Assembly (NCBI GenBank): GCA_001600635.1
Contig: BCKL01000006.1
Coordinates: 915,875-979,874 of the forward strand
Source: Leucosporidium creatinivorum
Taxonomy: Eukaryota; Basidiomycota; Microbotryomycetes; Leucosporidiales; Leucosporidiaceae
DNA length: 64,000 nt
Direction of reading: 5' to 3'
Shown: positions 46,050 to 56,331 of the stretch, piece by piece
How the letters are laid out: each line of letters begins with the position of its first letter
Position numbering within the stretch: the first letter of the stretch is position 1
Made by a program: the position numbers and the translations under genes
Notes under the pieces: generated by a model
Told to the model about the DNA's origin: nothing
Database searches by the model: none
Seen by the model: only the letters and a program-made list of their open reading frames with translations

Positions 46050-47580
46050 ATGTCCACCACTACTGCTAGGACTATGAAGGCCGTCTACATCTCCAAACAA
46101 GGGAGGGACCTCGTTGAACGGCCCATCCCTACCCCCGAGGCTGGCGAGATCTTGATCAAAAGTGAGGTTATAGTGCTACATCATCTCTGCTACCTCCCCG
46201 AGCTCGCGCAAGAGCTCTACACGAATACAGAGCTCCAGCCCGACGCGATTCAACGCGCTGCTGACGAATGCCCACCTCATCTTCCTGTTACCTCCTCCCA
46301 CCCGCTGACTTTCCTCTGTTACTTCCCACTCTAGACGTCGCCATCTCCTCCAACCCCAAAGACTGGAAGCTCCCCTACTACCTCGCCCCCTACGCCGCGG
46401 TGGAAGGGAACGACGTTGCTGGCTATGTGGAGCAAGTGGGAGAGGGCGTACAAGACTATAGGAAGGGGGATAAGGTCGCTGCGTTCTCCAAGATGAGGAC
46501 GGCCGACAAGTATGGTGCTTATGCCGAGTACACGGTGCGTCGAGTTGGGAGTTGGAGTTGGAGGGGGGACGAGTCGGACCGACCGACCGAGCGCCGAGGG
46601 AGGCTTTTGTCCTTGCTGATGGATACGCTTGCTCCTGTCGCCCGCGATACAGATCTCGCCGGCCAATACCGTCATCCCTCTCGGTCCCAAGACCTCCTTC
46701 GAAGGTGAGCCGAGCTGAGCTCCAACTGCCAAGCGCCATCCGTCGCCGTCGCCGCCGCCGAGCTGAACCCATCTCTTTTCTTCCCCTCGCCCTTCCCTTC
46801 CTTCCCCCTGTCTCCCCCCCTTCCAACGACCGATAGGCGGCGCGGCCCTCCCCCTCGCCTACATGACCGCCTGTATCGGTCTCTTTCTCCGCCTCGGTCT
46901 GCCAACGCCGCAAGATCCTTGCCTCTCTCAAATCCCGATCCTCATCAACGGCGCGTCCACCACGGTAGGGATCTACGCCATCCAACTCGCCAAGAAAGCG
47001 GGTTTATGGGTCGTAGGCATCGCGGGCAAGAGCAGTGATGTAGCCTGGGCTTATGGCGTCGATGAGATGATTGATTATCGAGGCAAGACCAAGGAGGAGT
47101 TGACGAGGGAGATTCGCATGGCTGCGCAGGGCAAGTTGCAGTACGCTTTTGATGTCGTTAGTGAGGAGGGGAGTTTGGAGTGTATTGCTCAGGCGTTTGA
47201 GAAGGAGGGGGGAAGGATTAGTGAGTTTTGCTCTCGACTCGAGGCTCGGTCGAGCTCGTGAGGCTCTGCTGACTCGCTCCCTCTTCTTCGCAGCCTACAC
47301 CCTCACCTACCCCGACTCGATCCTCTCCACCCTGCCTCCCTCCGTCACCCCAATCCGCACCCTCGTCGGCACGGCCCACACAGCCGAAGACAGCGCCTTC
47401 GCCCGCACATGGTATCGCCAGCTCGGCGCGTGGTTGGAGGAAGGCGAGTTTCGCCCGATGCGGACGACCGTCATCCCTGGTGGACTGGGGGGAGTGGAGG
47501 AGGGATTGAGGAGGCTCAAGGAGGGGGAAGTGAGTGGGGAGAAGTTGGTCTATAGGGTGGGGGAGACGGAGGGGTTGTAG
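46050..47580 (+). CDS. Zinc-independent MDR-family reductase (quinone oxidoreductase/enoyl reductase-like)
   Basis: This is an NAD(P)H-dependent medium-chain reductase. The start is MSTTTARTMKAVYISKQGRD. Family landmarks are the PTPEAGEILIK strand, the SSNPKDWKLPYYLA segment, GNDVAGYVEQVGEGV, GDKVAAFSKM, and GAYAEYT joined by splicing to ISPANTVIPLGPKTSFEGGA. The nucleotide-binding fold reads PILINGASTTVGIYAIQLAK, then WVVGIAGKSSDVAWAYGVDE and YAFDVVSEEGSLECIAQAF. It ends VYRVGETEGL. The catalytic zinc ligands of alcohol dehydrogenases are not seen at the usual Cys/His sites. This resembles fungal trans-acting enoyl reductase or toxD-like proteins, but no polyketide genes are nearby. Substrate unknown. 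Confidence 0.85.
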
Positions 47581-48557
47581 ATGTGGGTGGAGGGGAAACG
47601 GACAGGGTATGTTCAAGATGGGCGATGTGGACAGGGCCGTGGGAGAGTCGAGGGAAGGCGTTTCGGCTCGATGGGTTGGCTTCTCGATCGGCTCGCTCGC
47701 TTCTCGGTCGGCTTGCTACGCACAGCGGAACATTCTTCGAGGCTACCCGGGCACACCCATCGGTCCGTAACACTTCACGCTACGTCTGTACGCCATCCCC
47801 ATCCTCTTTTCTCTCCTCCACCCTCCTCGTCCTCTCTCCGCCCAGCTCGGCGCTCCGAGTCGCTCCTTGCTCGATCCCCTGCTCTCGCAACCCCGTCAGC
47901 GGCCTCGGCACGCACGTTCTTCATCGCCACCGCCCTCTCCCTCTCTCCCTCCACCACTCCCTCTCCACCACCTACCACCTGCGCCGGCCCCTCCTCACGC
48001 CTCCTCGCCCTCGCCCGGCGCCGTCCCCTCCACTCAAGCCACATCTCCCACTCCGGCTTGCCTATCATCACCCACACACAGCCGCATAGAGCTAGAGCTC
48101 AGATCGCCCAGTAGATGGTGGACCGGATGGAGTCGCTGTCCTGGGAGGAGCGCCCATGGTGGTGAAGGTCCGAGGAGAGGTTGGTGGTTAGATTGGGGGG
48201 TGCAGGATGAGGAGAGAGGTGGGGCAGCCATTGATGGTGAGTGATTGGGAGGGGTGGGGAGCGAGGCCGCGGAATCTGGCTTGCAGGTGGTTGAGAAGCT
48301 GAGTTGGAGGAGAGGGCGGGAGGGAACGCCGAGCTTTTGCGAGTCGAGCTGGTCAGAAGGCCGAGTACTAGCAGGCAGGGACAGAGAAAGAGAACGAGGT
48401 AGAAGAGCACACGACGCAAGTGAAGGGAGGTTTCAGAGCCTTGCGAAGGTGGAGCCTTGCTCGGAATGTGAGAGCGATCACCGACCCGCTCGTTCTCGAC
48501 GCTGAGGCTTCAGTGCTCGTTATCGACACGCCTCTGTAGTACACCAACAAAGATTTT
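47581..48557. other. Long convergent spacer, one doubtful ORF
   Basis: About 1 kb separates the MDR gene (+) and the second minus-strand MYND gene. A minus-strand ORF at 48099-48419 starts MRRVLFYLVLFLCPCLLVLG, which looks like a signal peptide or anchor, followed by a Ser/Pro-rich low-complexity tail ending IRSTIYWAI. A further minus-strand ORF at 47775-48077 contains PEWEMWLEWRGRRRAR. I could not join these with convincing splice sites or recognise a family, so neither is called. Confidence 0.3.
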
Positions 48558-49537
48558 TCACAGCCCTACTGCTCCTTCCCCCTTCAGCATCTGCTCTCGG
48601 CGGTCTGACCTCTCGCGAATGACGGCGCGGCGCCGGCAAAGGTTGAGCAGCTGGGCAGCTAGCAAGGGGTGGAGACCCGCCGAAGGGGGGATTTTTATCA
48701 CAAGTAGACATCTCTTCCCTAGCATGACCTCGTTGTCCTTCTCCGAGGGTTTGAGCGGCTTGGGGGAGAGCGGGATGACCTCGGGCTCGACGAGATAGCT
48801 GAAGATGGCGCATTGGGAGGAGAAGTTGGTGCGAGTGCTGAGGTCAAAGGGAGTGAGGTTCCGGTCGCGGTCGAAGGTGCTGACTCTGTAGAAGAGTGGG
48901 CGGCAGGTGGTGGGCGATTTGGCGGTGCGTGAGAGCTCGCCGACTTCCTCGGCGCTGTCTCGTCGGAGGAGGATCTCGCGGGCGTTCGAGATGAGCCAAG
49001 AGCGGGTAGTAAGATCCCCCTTCCAGCGGGAAAGGCTAGTCGCATGCCCAATGTCCTGCAGAGGCCAGTGAGATCAGCTTCGGCGGAGATGTTCAAAGCT
49101 CGGCAAAAAGACTTGCACTTCGAGCAGTCTCCTGAGACACATACGGGAGAACCCAATCGTTCAAGCTACCGGATCTGGAGGACTCGTCTGCAGAGGAAAG
49201 ATCAGCTGAGACTGAGCCCTAGCTTGCAGCTCCATCGACTCACACTCGTTGCCGACCTCAGCCAACTTCTCGAGCTCTCCTTCGGTGAGATCCTCCTCAT
49301 GCCACAGCGTTAAGCCAGTCGCACAGTACTTCTTATGCACGGGCCAGATCTGTAGTCGAGTACAGAAGCGGTCAGCGGAGTCCGGAGCCGAAGGGCAAGG
49401 AGTCCTCAGCCTCAGACGGCGAACGAAGGGCCGAGCTCACCAGTTTTGCGTGTTCTGCACAGCAATAGAAGGCTTCCTTGCCCTGCCGCAAGCCTTGACT
49501 TCGTTACAGGGCAGACGGCGCACTCCCTAGCAGTCAT
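48558..49537 (-). CDS. MYND-finger-type protein, minus-strand copy 2
   Basis: This is the fuller of the two minus-strand MYND genes. It shares with copy 1 the start MTARECAVC, the out-of-phase finger continuation (KEAFYCCAEHAKL) and the 25-nt GT...AG stretch between them. After that, exons join well: IWPVHKKYCATGLTLWHEED, LTEGELEKLAEVGNEYESS, RSGSLNDWVLPDIGHATSL, RWKGDLTTRSWLISNAREIL. Unlike copy 1, the frame continues into TCRPLFYRVSTFDRDRNLTP, FDLSTRTNFSSQCAIFSYLV, EPEVIPLSPKPLKPSEKDNE and on to LKGEGAVGL-stop. The second Cys pair of a normal MYND finger is missing if the 25 nt are removed. Either the finger is decayed or the gene model at its 5' end is different. Function unknown. Confidence 0.5.
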
Positions 49538-49690
49538 AATCCTTAGCAGCGAGTTTGAAGTCGAGACGAGCGAGAAGGAAGAAGGCAGAGAGACGAAGTC
49601 GCTCCTTGCCCTCTTACGCTTCACCTCGCCTGCACAGCTTTGACTCGGGATGGAAGCGTTCAAGGACAACGAGTGCATCGTCTGCGGTAC
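48908..49690. repeat. Segmental duplicate, copy 2 of the divergent MYND promoter block
   Basis: This block matches 40805-41588 in the same orientation, with a few substitutions and small indels. Similarity stops abruptly about 13 codons into the + strand gene, although both downstream genes encode MYND proteins. Confidence 0.9.
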
Positions 49691-50565
49691 AGCAACGTCG
49701 ACGCGTTGCTCGGGCTGTAGGAGAGTCGCCTTCTGCTGTGCCGGCCACCAAAAGATTGTGAGTCGAGCTTGCACCGCTCAGAGTGCGTCTTACTGAGATA
49801 GCATTCGCTACAGATGTGGCCAGTACACAAGTGCTTCTGCGGCAAAGAAGGCTACACACCTCTCCCGCTCACCAAGGAGGAGATCAACTGGGCGCTCTCT
49901 CATCCTGGTCAGCTCCTACCGTCGGTTGCGCCCGTTCGCCAGCTGACCGTCCTCGGCTGGCACAGATCCTGAGCCCGCGAGAGATGTCCCATTCCTCATT
50001 CGCCTTCTCAAGGCCCAAGATCCTTCGAAGGAGCAATTGGTGAGCCGCCCGATTTTCTCGCCAGCGCCGAGCGCCAGCTGATCCACGTCCACGCTCACAG
50101 TCGGCCTACAACTTTTGCCTCCTACCCCTTCCCATCGTTCACGCCTTCGTTCGCAACTCCTGCCATGCCACCTACTACCCTGGCTACACGCAAGGCCTTA
50201 CCCCTCCCCTCGTGCTCGCCGTCTTCGCCTGGATCTCTCACCCCGAATCGAGCTGCTACAGCAACCCTCAGACACCCAAGGACATCTCGAAACACCTTTT
50301 GCTCAGCCAAGTCTTCATTCGCATCGCTTACACGGCCGCCTTGGTCCTTCGAGCTTCTTGGCGGGCGCGAGTCGGAGGGGATGCGACGGTGCAAGAGCAG
50401 AAGGAGTGGGCTCAGACGAGTCTGAGAAAGCTCGAGAAGATGATGGATGATCTCGGGGCTGGATTGGAGCCCAATTCAGAGCCGCTGAAGACGTTCACCG
50501 GGAGCCTGAGAAGCTTCCTGGAAACGCCGAGGTGGCTCGTCGATGCTGGGTGCTGTGTAGCTTGA
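49650..50565 (+). CDS. MYND zinc-finger protein, plus-strand copy 2
   Basis: The first codons (MEAFKDNECIVCG) are the same as in the gene at 41548. The MYND finger is complete: ECIVCGTATSTRCSGCRRVA, then FCCAGHQKIMWPVHKCFC once the intron at 49759-49813 is removed. The body (GYTPLPLTKEEINWALSHPD, FLIRLLKAQDPSKEQL, FCLLPLPIVHAFVRNSCHAT, LLLSQVFIRIAYTAALVLRA, LRKLEKMMDDLGAGLEP) keeps the helical layout of copy 1 but shares little sequence. It ends VDAGCCVA. Function unknown; likely a protein-interaction module. Confidence 0.78.
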
Positions 50566-50754
50566 GTTTAGTGAGGAAGCCGCGGCGTAGATAATCAGAA
50601 GCAACGGGCTAGCTTGCGCTACTCGAGACCGAAACCAGCGCTGAGCTCCTCGAGTGAGAATTCCTTGCTTTGGCGACATCGCCGAACAGCTCTCAGCTTT
50701 CTTTTGCGCAACAGTCCAAGACACAGCACAGCTACTCATATCCATATCACAAAA

Positions 50755-51561
50755 CTACACACCACCGGGCTGCTTGGCTGCCAAGGCGTACGCAGGCGGC
50801 TGCTCGACTCCTGCTTCGGCCGACGCCCCTTGCTCGGCGATGACTTCTTGAACGGCGGGGCGTGCTTGAGCGACGGGGGCTGGCCGTTGCACCCTCACGG
50901 CGCGGATAATTGTAGCATTGCTCTGCTGTCCGCCGACTCGAACCGTCGGTGCGACTGCAAGATCGGCCCGAATAGCAGCCGTCATTTGAAGCCTCGCCGC
51001 CGTCTCCTCCTTTCTCGCCCGCTCTGCTCGGGTTTTAGGATCTACACAGCACCAGAAGATGATGAGGAAAGCACCCAAGATTCATCTCACGCATATGCCC
51101 AAGATCTGCTCGCGAGTGTAGCGCGGCGCTCTGGGAAAGGAGCGATCAGCTCGGCGCCGAGCAGGAAGCGAAGAAAAGAGCTCACGAGCATCCATCGATC
51201 CCGTTAAGACCGTCTTGGGCTTGCTGAGGAGGAAGATAAACCACTTCCTTGTCATCGTCGCTGACCTGGAAGCGAATCCATTGTCCCGACTTGACGAACT
51301 TGCTGGCGTCAAAGTTCGACTGGCTCGAAGTCCGAAATGAGCCTACGGGCTCATATTCTTCGAGAAGGGTGCCGTTCCAGTCACCTACACCATCATAATA
51401 AGGCGCTACAGTGTACTCAAATGGAACTTGCCGTGCGAAAGCGAGAGGGAGCCTGTAGTGCTGACGGGCGCGATGGATATAGAAAGCCCGTTGGTGCTGT
51501 TGGTAGCTAAGGCTCGTCGGTTGAGCGGAAAGAGCATGGGTAGAAGGCCGGTGGGAGCCAT
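50755..51561 (-). pseudogene. Decayed member of the PPxY/GGV-tail membrane protein family (member 1)
   Basis: The layout equals the intact relatives: start MAPTGLLPMLFPLNRRALA, an Asn/Ser/Thr-rich lead, the ectodomain strand TTGSLSLSHG, SGQWIRFQVSDDD, GLNGIDGCS, an intron, a membrane segment (around ILGAFLIIFWCC) and a basic tail ending EQPPAYALAAKQPGGV-stop. Two defects are seen. About 14 residues around the first ectodomain Cys are missing, with a frame change between LSHG and FEYTVAP. There is also an in-frame stop just before the membrane segment. The tail motif is still perfect, so decay looks recent. A missed intron could explain part of this. Confidence 0.65.
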
Positions 51562-51847
51562 TGCTGAGGCGGCTTGCGAGCGAGGGACGATCGCCGAGGT
51601 GGCTTGGGCTCGGTTTGTGAGATTGTGCAGGCGCTATGCGAGGTTGTCGGTGCTTCAATACAAGCTGAGAGGGTGCAGTCGACGAGCGCAAAGTGAGAAG
51701 AGGCCACAAAGCGACGCAGAGAGAAGAGCGAGGCGTCGCGAAGCTTAGCTGTCCCTTTCGGCAGCCCTCTGGCTGCCTCGCTGAGTATGACGTCGAGTGT
51801 GGATGATCGAGAGATGAAGTATCGGACTGATTGCACTGATACAGAGT

Positions 51848-52656
51848 CTACACTCCTCCTGCAGCCTTCCCGCTCAGCTGCGCCTCGTAGCTCGGCGGGG
51901 TCTCCTCCTCAATTCTCGCTCCACCTGTCCCCGCCTGTCCGGCTCCACCAACGCGAATCGTTTCTCGAGTGACCGCACGCTCATTCGTTTGCACTACACG
52001 CGGCGCTTGAGGCGTCTGACGAGTGACGACCAGCTCGGCGGGGACTTGGGCGTTGATTCGGCGCCTACGCCGCTCCCCAAGGTTGGCCACAATGCTAAGG
52101 ATTCCCGCGAGCCCAAGAAATCCCCCAAAGAAGCAGAGGAAGATGTAGCCGAGGGACCAGTCGTTGCTCTGCGGGATGCTGTGGTATGAAGATCAAATCA
52201 GCGCGAGTACGAGCGCACTGGAGGGGAGGAAGGTCACCTGCACCCATCTACCCCATCCGTCCCATTCTTGACCTCGCGCACCGAATCAAAGCTGATCGAC
52301 CCTCCTCCGTCCTGCACTCGGAGCCGAACCCAGCTCTCCTCCGGCAAGCTCGCTGTAACATTCCACCCGGCCGTTCCCGCTTCGGGATATACGCCGAGAG
52401 AGCCCTCGAGAGGAGGATTATAGAACGAGCCGTTATAGTGCGATGTGGGCGGGTAGGCTTGCCACGAGAGTTGGAAAGGAGGAGCAGAGCCGCCGTAGGA
52501 GACGTTGGCGGGTGTACAGGTGATGTCGCCGTTGGAGATGGAGAAGAAGGGTTGTTTGAGGGCGCTGCCAATGAAGGGGGTCGAGTAGTTGAGCGGAGCG
52601 CGCGTGTTGAGAGATGCGTAGTTCGGCGAGAGGGCGAGAGGTGGAGCGGGAGCCAC
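51848..52656 (-). CDS. PPxY/GGV-tail single-pass membrane protein (member 2), start codon GTG
   Basis: The ectodomain is complete: FFSISNGDITCTPANVSYGG, APPFQLSWQAYPP, two N-glycosylation sites in YNGSFYN and WNVTASLPEE, SWVRLRVQDGGG, ending NGTDGVDGC. Removing the intron joins it to SNDWSLGYIFLCFFGGFLGL, a membrane helix, then RRRRRI, and a tail ending ETPPSYEAQLSGKAAGGV-stop. Where members 1 and 6-type relatives have ATG-GCT-CCx (Met-Ala-Pro), this gene has GTG-GCT-CCC at 52656 and no in-frame ATG upstream before a stop. Either the start is lost, initiation is elsewhere through an unseen exon, or the base is a sequencing error. Function unknown; probably a surface protein. Confidence 0.6.
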
Positions 52657-53080
52657 GGCGAGAGGTGCAGGAGAGGCGAGTAGCTCGAGGGTGGGAGTTG
52701 ATGAAAGCGATGCAGTACGCTGAGAGGTTGTGGTTGGAGGAAGAGAGGCGAGGAAGTTTTGCGTCAGAGCGCGGGAGCGCTCTCGGAGCTCTCCTCATTT
52801 GACGCCAGCGAGCACCTCCTAGCTTTAGATGGCGCCGACGCTGAGTCGCTTCGATGGTAGATTTCGATGAGGACGAGCTCGCGCGATGGGAACGAGGAGG
52901 GCCGAGAGCCGATGCGAGCCGGTGTGCGGGCATGCGCATCTGCGAGAGTCGAGCCGAGGTCAGCGAGGCGCAGAAGGGAAGAGGGCGAAGCTACTAGCGC
53001 ACTCGCCGATTACATGAAGAAGTCCAGCTCCTTCTACAACCATTCGAATCGAAGCTCTACTCGACCTCGGCGCGGACCCC

Positions 53081-54098
53081 CTACGTCCCTCCGGCTTGCG
53101 CATGCCACTGCTTCATGAATGCCTCGGCCATCTTCTCCCGCTCGATATCCTTCTTGGCACTCTCCTCGTCGCTGAGCGAGCACCACGAGCACTGGCATTC
53201 AAACCTCCACTGCGAAGAGCGAAAGCAAAAGGGTCAGCTCGGCGCTCACGGCACGGCGTCGGAATCCAGGCAAAGAACTCACCTTGACCAGCAGCTCTTC
53301 TCTCCGTTCCCTCCGCTTCTGAAACGGCACAATGTACGTCACGCAAAGCTCCTCGCCTGCCTTGACCGCCCTCGTCGTCCGAACGCCGAGCTCGAATCGC
53401 TGCCAATCCCACTCCGGTCGAGCGTTGGCGTCGCATGCATGGTTCAGACGACTGTAAACTGGGAAGACGCCGGTATAGGTGACCGGGTCGGCTGCGTCTC
53501 CAGCGCCTTCAAAAGAGATTACAGGTGCTCCGTTCGTTTCGATTCGACCGAAGATGGTCTCCGAGCCAGCGAAGCAATTGCTGAGGTCGAGGAATTGGCG
53601 TTGATGGTCGAATTCGAGGTGAGAGAGGGCGTGGGTGAAGATGTCGTTGGCTTCCTTGCGTGAAGGTCCTCGGTCGGAGGGATCAAAGACGAGAAGCGGT
53701 CGGTCGACGAGGACGAGCGAGTTGGGCGGTAGATCCCGCTTGGCGAATAGTGCGAGACCCTTCTTGGCCGTGGAGCGGATCTCGTACGCTGGTGAAACGT
53801 TGGCTGAGCCGAGGAGGGGTGGAGGTGGCCGAGAGGCGAGGAGAGCGCGAGAGGCGGCGGTGACGAGGAGTCCCGTGCTGGCGGTTGGTGAGGCTGGAGT
53901 AGGTGCGGGCGAAGCAGGGAGGAAGCTCCAGTGCAATGTCGACGGCGAGTCTCGAGGTGAGCTGGCCCAGCCTGGCGGTGCCGCAGCGAGAGGAGGGATG
54001 GGCGCTGCTCTTGAGGTTGCTGGCTGTTGGGCTGCAGCTGGGGTGGGCTTGGGCTGAGCAGGCGCAGAGCTCTTGCCGCTCAAGAATCCTCGTTTCAT
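53081..54098 (-). CDS. SET-domain protein
   Basis: This is a putative protein lysine methyltransferase. The start MKRGFLSGKSSAPAQPKP opens a Pro/Ala/Ser-rich lead of ~90 residues. The SET domain runs from YEIRSTAKKGLALFAKRDL through LVLVDRPLLVF, a diverged insert, then VFPVYSRLNHACDANARPEW, where R-x-N-H-x-C-x-x-N is the AdoMet/pseudoknot signature. GEELCVTYIVPF is the second half of the pseudoknot. After one intron (removed before WRFECQC), the post-SET zinc motif FECQCSWCS is present, and the protein ends HAQAGGT. No MYND finger is inserted, so it is not a classical SMYD protein. The substrate is unknown. A TTG further upstream is not needed as start. Confidence 0.85.
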
Positions 54099-55062
54099 GT
54101 CGGTCGAGACGGGCGAGTGATGTGTAGGAGGGGAACTTTCTACGCGTCCCAAGCTCTTCCTCTAACGTCTCGCTGCTCGGACCTCGACTCGCCTACACCT
54201 TCTACAGAGGCTCTCTGATACATTGGGCAGTATCTACTTAGCTCCTGCTGCTCTCTCTACCGGTCAATTGGCCCGCTCGGGCCTTCAGCAGCTCCGCCGT
54301 CGAAGGAGCTCAGTCACAGCTCGCTCTACCTCTCCAAATATAATTGCAGCGGATGGCGCCTGTGAGTAGGCAGTTATCTTCTCTGGGCTTAGCTCAGGGC
54401 ACACGCCCCCATCTACTCCGTCGCCGAAATCAGCTCGGCGAAGGGGGTTGTTCACCGCTTCTGAGGAGCTAGCAGGAGCTCGGCTCACTGCCAGCTCCTA
54501 TTGAGCCACACATCTTTGCCCTCAACATATGTGGGCACCGCCAGATACCCCTCAACCCGCCCCCTCGACAGCTCGGCGACCCTTTCGCCGAACCTTTCCT
54601 CGCCGAATAGCAGCTGAAACACGGTGAGATCGACGGGGAACCTGCCAGTATGTACTGCAGCGGAGCGCTCAAGATCACTTGGCCTACTCGCCCCTCCTGG
54701 ACCCAATCACGGCCGAAGGAAACGCTGCGACGGGTCAAGCCTCGAGCGCCGAGCGCCGAATACATCTCAGCTCGGTCTCTGAAAGCTTTGATGGGCTCTA
54801 CGTGGTCTTGTGTAAGTCTTCTAACAGCTCTTGACTGTCGACGGTGGCCGACCAGCGCTTGCAGGACGCAGCTCGAGTCGAGACTCTCAGAGCAAGATCG
54901 GTCGAAAGCGCTTCCGCTGACGCTTTCCTCTCTCCTCCTCACTTCTTCGACAGCCAGATCAGGTTCCTGCTCGTACTTCCGGCGAGCTTCACTCGAAGCC
55001 AGAGCCCTCAACAACTAGCAGCGCTCCCACCGCTCTTCGTCTCAGCTGCTCACCTCAGCAGC
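54099..55062. promoter_or_regulatory. Divergent region, SET gene / surface protein member 3
   Basis: About 960 bases lie between the two starts. A minus-strand ORF at 54485-54706 contains VDLTVFQLLFGEERFGERVA and GYLAVPTYVEGKDVW, which reads like a protein fragment rather than random sequence, but it has no recognisable partner exons. The part before 55063 holds a likely 5' leader with a C/T-rich tract. Nothing else was recognised. Confidence 0.35.
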
Positions 55063-55792
55063 ATGGCGCCCGCATTGCTCGCCCTCCCCGTCAAGATGGC
55101 CGACATCCTTACTGCAGCAACCTCCAACCTTGCTCCACCCTATCTATTGATCAAGCCATTAGACTACAGAGTGTCCGATCCAGTTGACCACAGCTTCCTC
55201 TGGACTTCGCACGACAACGTCGATTGTCCATCGCTCAAGCTTGTGTACGGCGGTCTTCACCCTCCTTTCACTATCCGTATCAGCAATCCTTACGCCACCT
55301 CTCAAGCTGTCAACGCCTCGGTGTCCTTCTCGGCGGAGCTCGGCCCTTTCGAGAACAGCGGGGACGTCGATTGGAAGGTCATCTCGCCTCCAGATCTATG
55401 GCTTCAGGCTACTATTATCGATGCGGTGGGATCTGAAACTGCTAAACCCCCGATTTGGGTCCGGGAGGGCACCTTGAGCAAGCCCTTTGCTAGTAAGCTT
55501 GGGGCTCGCCGAGGTCCCGACCAAGCTTTTGCTAACCCTTGCTCTTCGTAGGAACGCGTCGCTGATAACGGGGAACTGGATCGGGGAAATTCTCATCTAC
55601 TTTCCCTTCGTTGGACTTGCCTTGATTGGCATCATCTTGGCGGGTGAATGGGTCCAGCAGCGGATGCGGGAGTTGGCGCTGCAAGGACGGTTCGGAGCGC
55701 GCAAGCAGATGGAAGAGCAGGGGAGGAGAGCAGAGGAGGAGGCTGAAGAGGTACGGTGGAGAGAGCGGGAAGGAAGCCGTGAGCCCGCGTGA
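55063..55792 (+). CDS. Single-pass membrane protein, subfamily without PPxY (member 3)
   Basis: The start MAPALLALPVKMADILTAAT recalls the Met-Ala-Pro start of members 1 and 6. The ectodomain has SHDNVDCPSLKLVYGGLHPP, FTIRISNPYATS, AELGPFENSGDVDWKVISPP, DLWLQATIID and PPIWVREGTLSKPF. One intron (55491-55551) is removed before RNASLITGNW. A membrane helix (IYFPFVGLALIGIILAGEWV) and a ~45-residue charged, coiled-coil-prone tail follow (KQMEEQGRRAEEEAEEVRWR), ending GSREPA. The Cys-x-V-x-Y-GG-x-x-PPF pattern and the W-x(V) strand match the PPxY members, so a common origin is likely. Function unknown. Confidence 0.7.
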
Positions 55793-56331
55793 CGAGATGT
55801 GCAAGCGTAGCCTTGGTCGAGTCGGCGCAATCGAAGCTCGGCTTTCTCGGCGCTCATCTCGACGAGGGTAGACTTATCTGTGGCAGTTCCGATGCTGTCG
55901 GAGATAACACAAAGAGGTCACCAAGATCGGATACTAAGGAAGCCAAATGCTCGAAGCAGCTATGTCTGGCGCTTCCTCGAAGCTCAGCGACCCTTCGCCG
56001 AGATGCTGCCTCGCGAATTCGATGGCTGGAACACTACACAGTGCGACCGCGATGTAAAAGAGCGGTTTCTTTCGCTCTCCGAAAAGCTCGGGCGCGCTCC
56101 TGCTCCCGCCTGCGCCCGTCCACGACTGAGGCCCGAGGGGTTGAGCTCTGAGAGCGGCGCGTCTGAAGCTTGCCTTGCGTCCGCCTCTCTGCTCTCTTCC
56201 ACCTTTTGATCGCACAGTACAGTACCGCACATCTATCGCAACGCGCTCGTGTGGCTCAGTCTCGCTCATATTACAGCCCTTGAGGATCAAGAAGCTCGGC
56301 TCGATCCTGCCCTTCAGTTCAGCCCAGCATC
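55793..56331. other. Intergenic region between paralogous surface genes
   Basis: The spacer between members 3 and 4, on the same strand, would contain the promoter of member 4. ORFs here show no family similarity. Confidence 0.4.

Noticed and set aside
47775-48077. Minus-strand ORF with PEWEMWLEW, slightly like complex I assembly factor NDUFAF2
   Set aside because: Only a handful of residues match and the expected upstream exons were not found.
48099-48419. Minus-strand ORF with a signal-peptide-like start
   Set aside because: The hydrophobic start is attractive, but the rest is low complexity, no splice continuation worked and no family was recognised. Left in the spacer note only.
53081-54098. 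SET gene plus nearby MYND genes as a split SMYD-type enzyme
   Set aside because: The SET protein has its own complete post-SET motif and the MYND genes are 3-13 kb away in a separately duplicated unit. Nothing in the sequence links them.
54485-54706. Minus-strand ORF reading like a protein fragment
   Set aside because: No recognisable family, no start context and no partner exon. Kept as a remark in the region entry.
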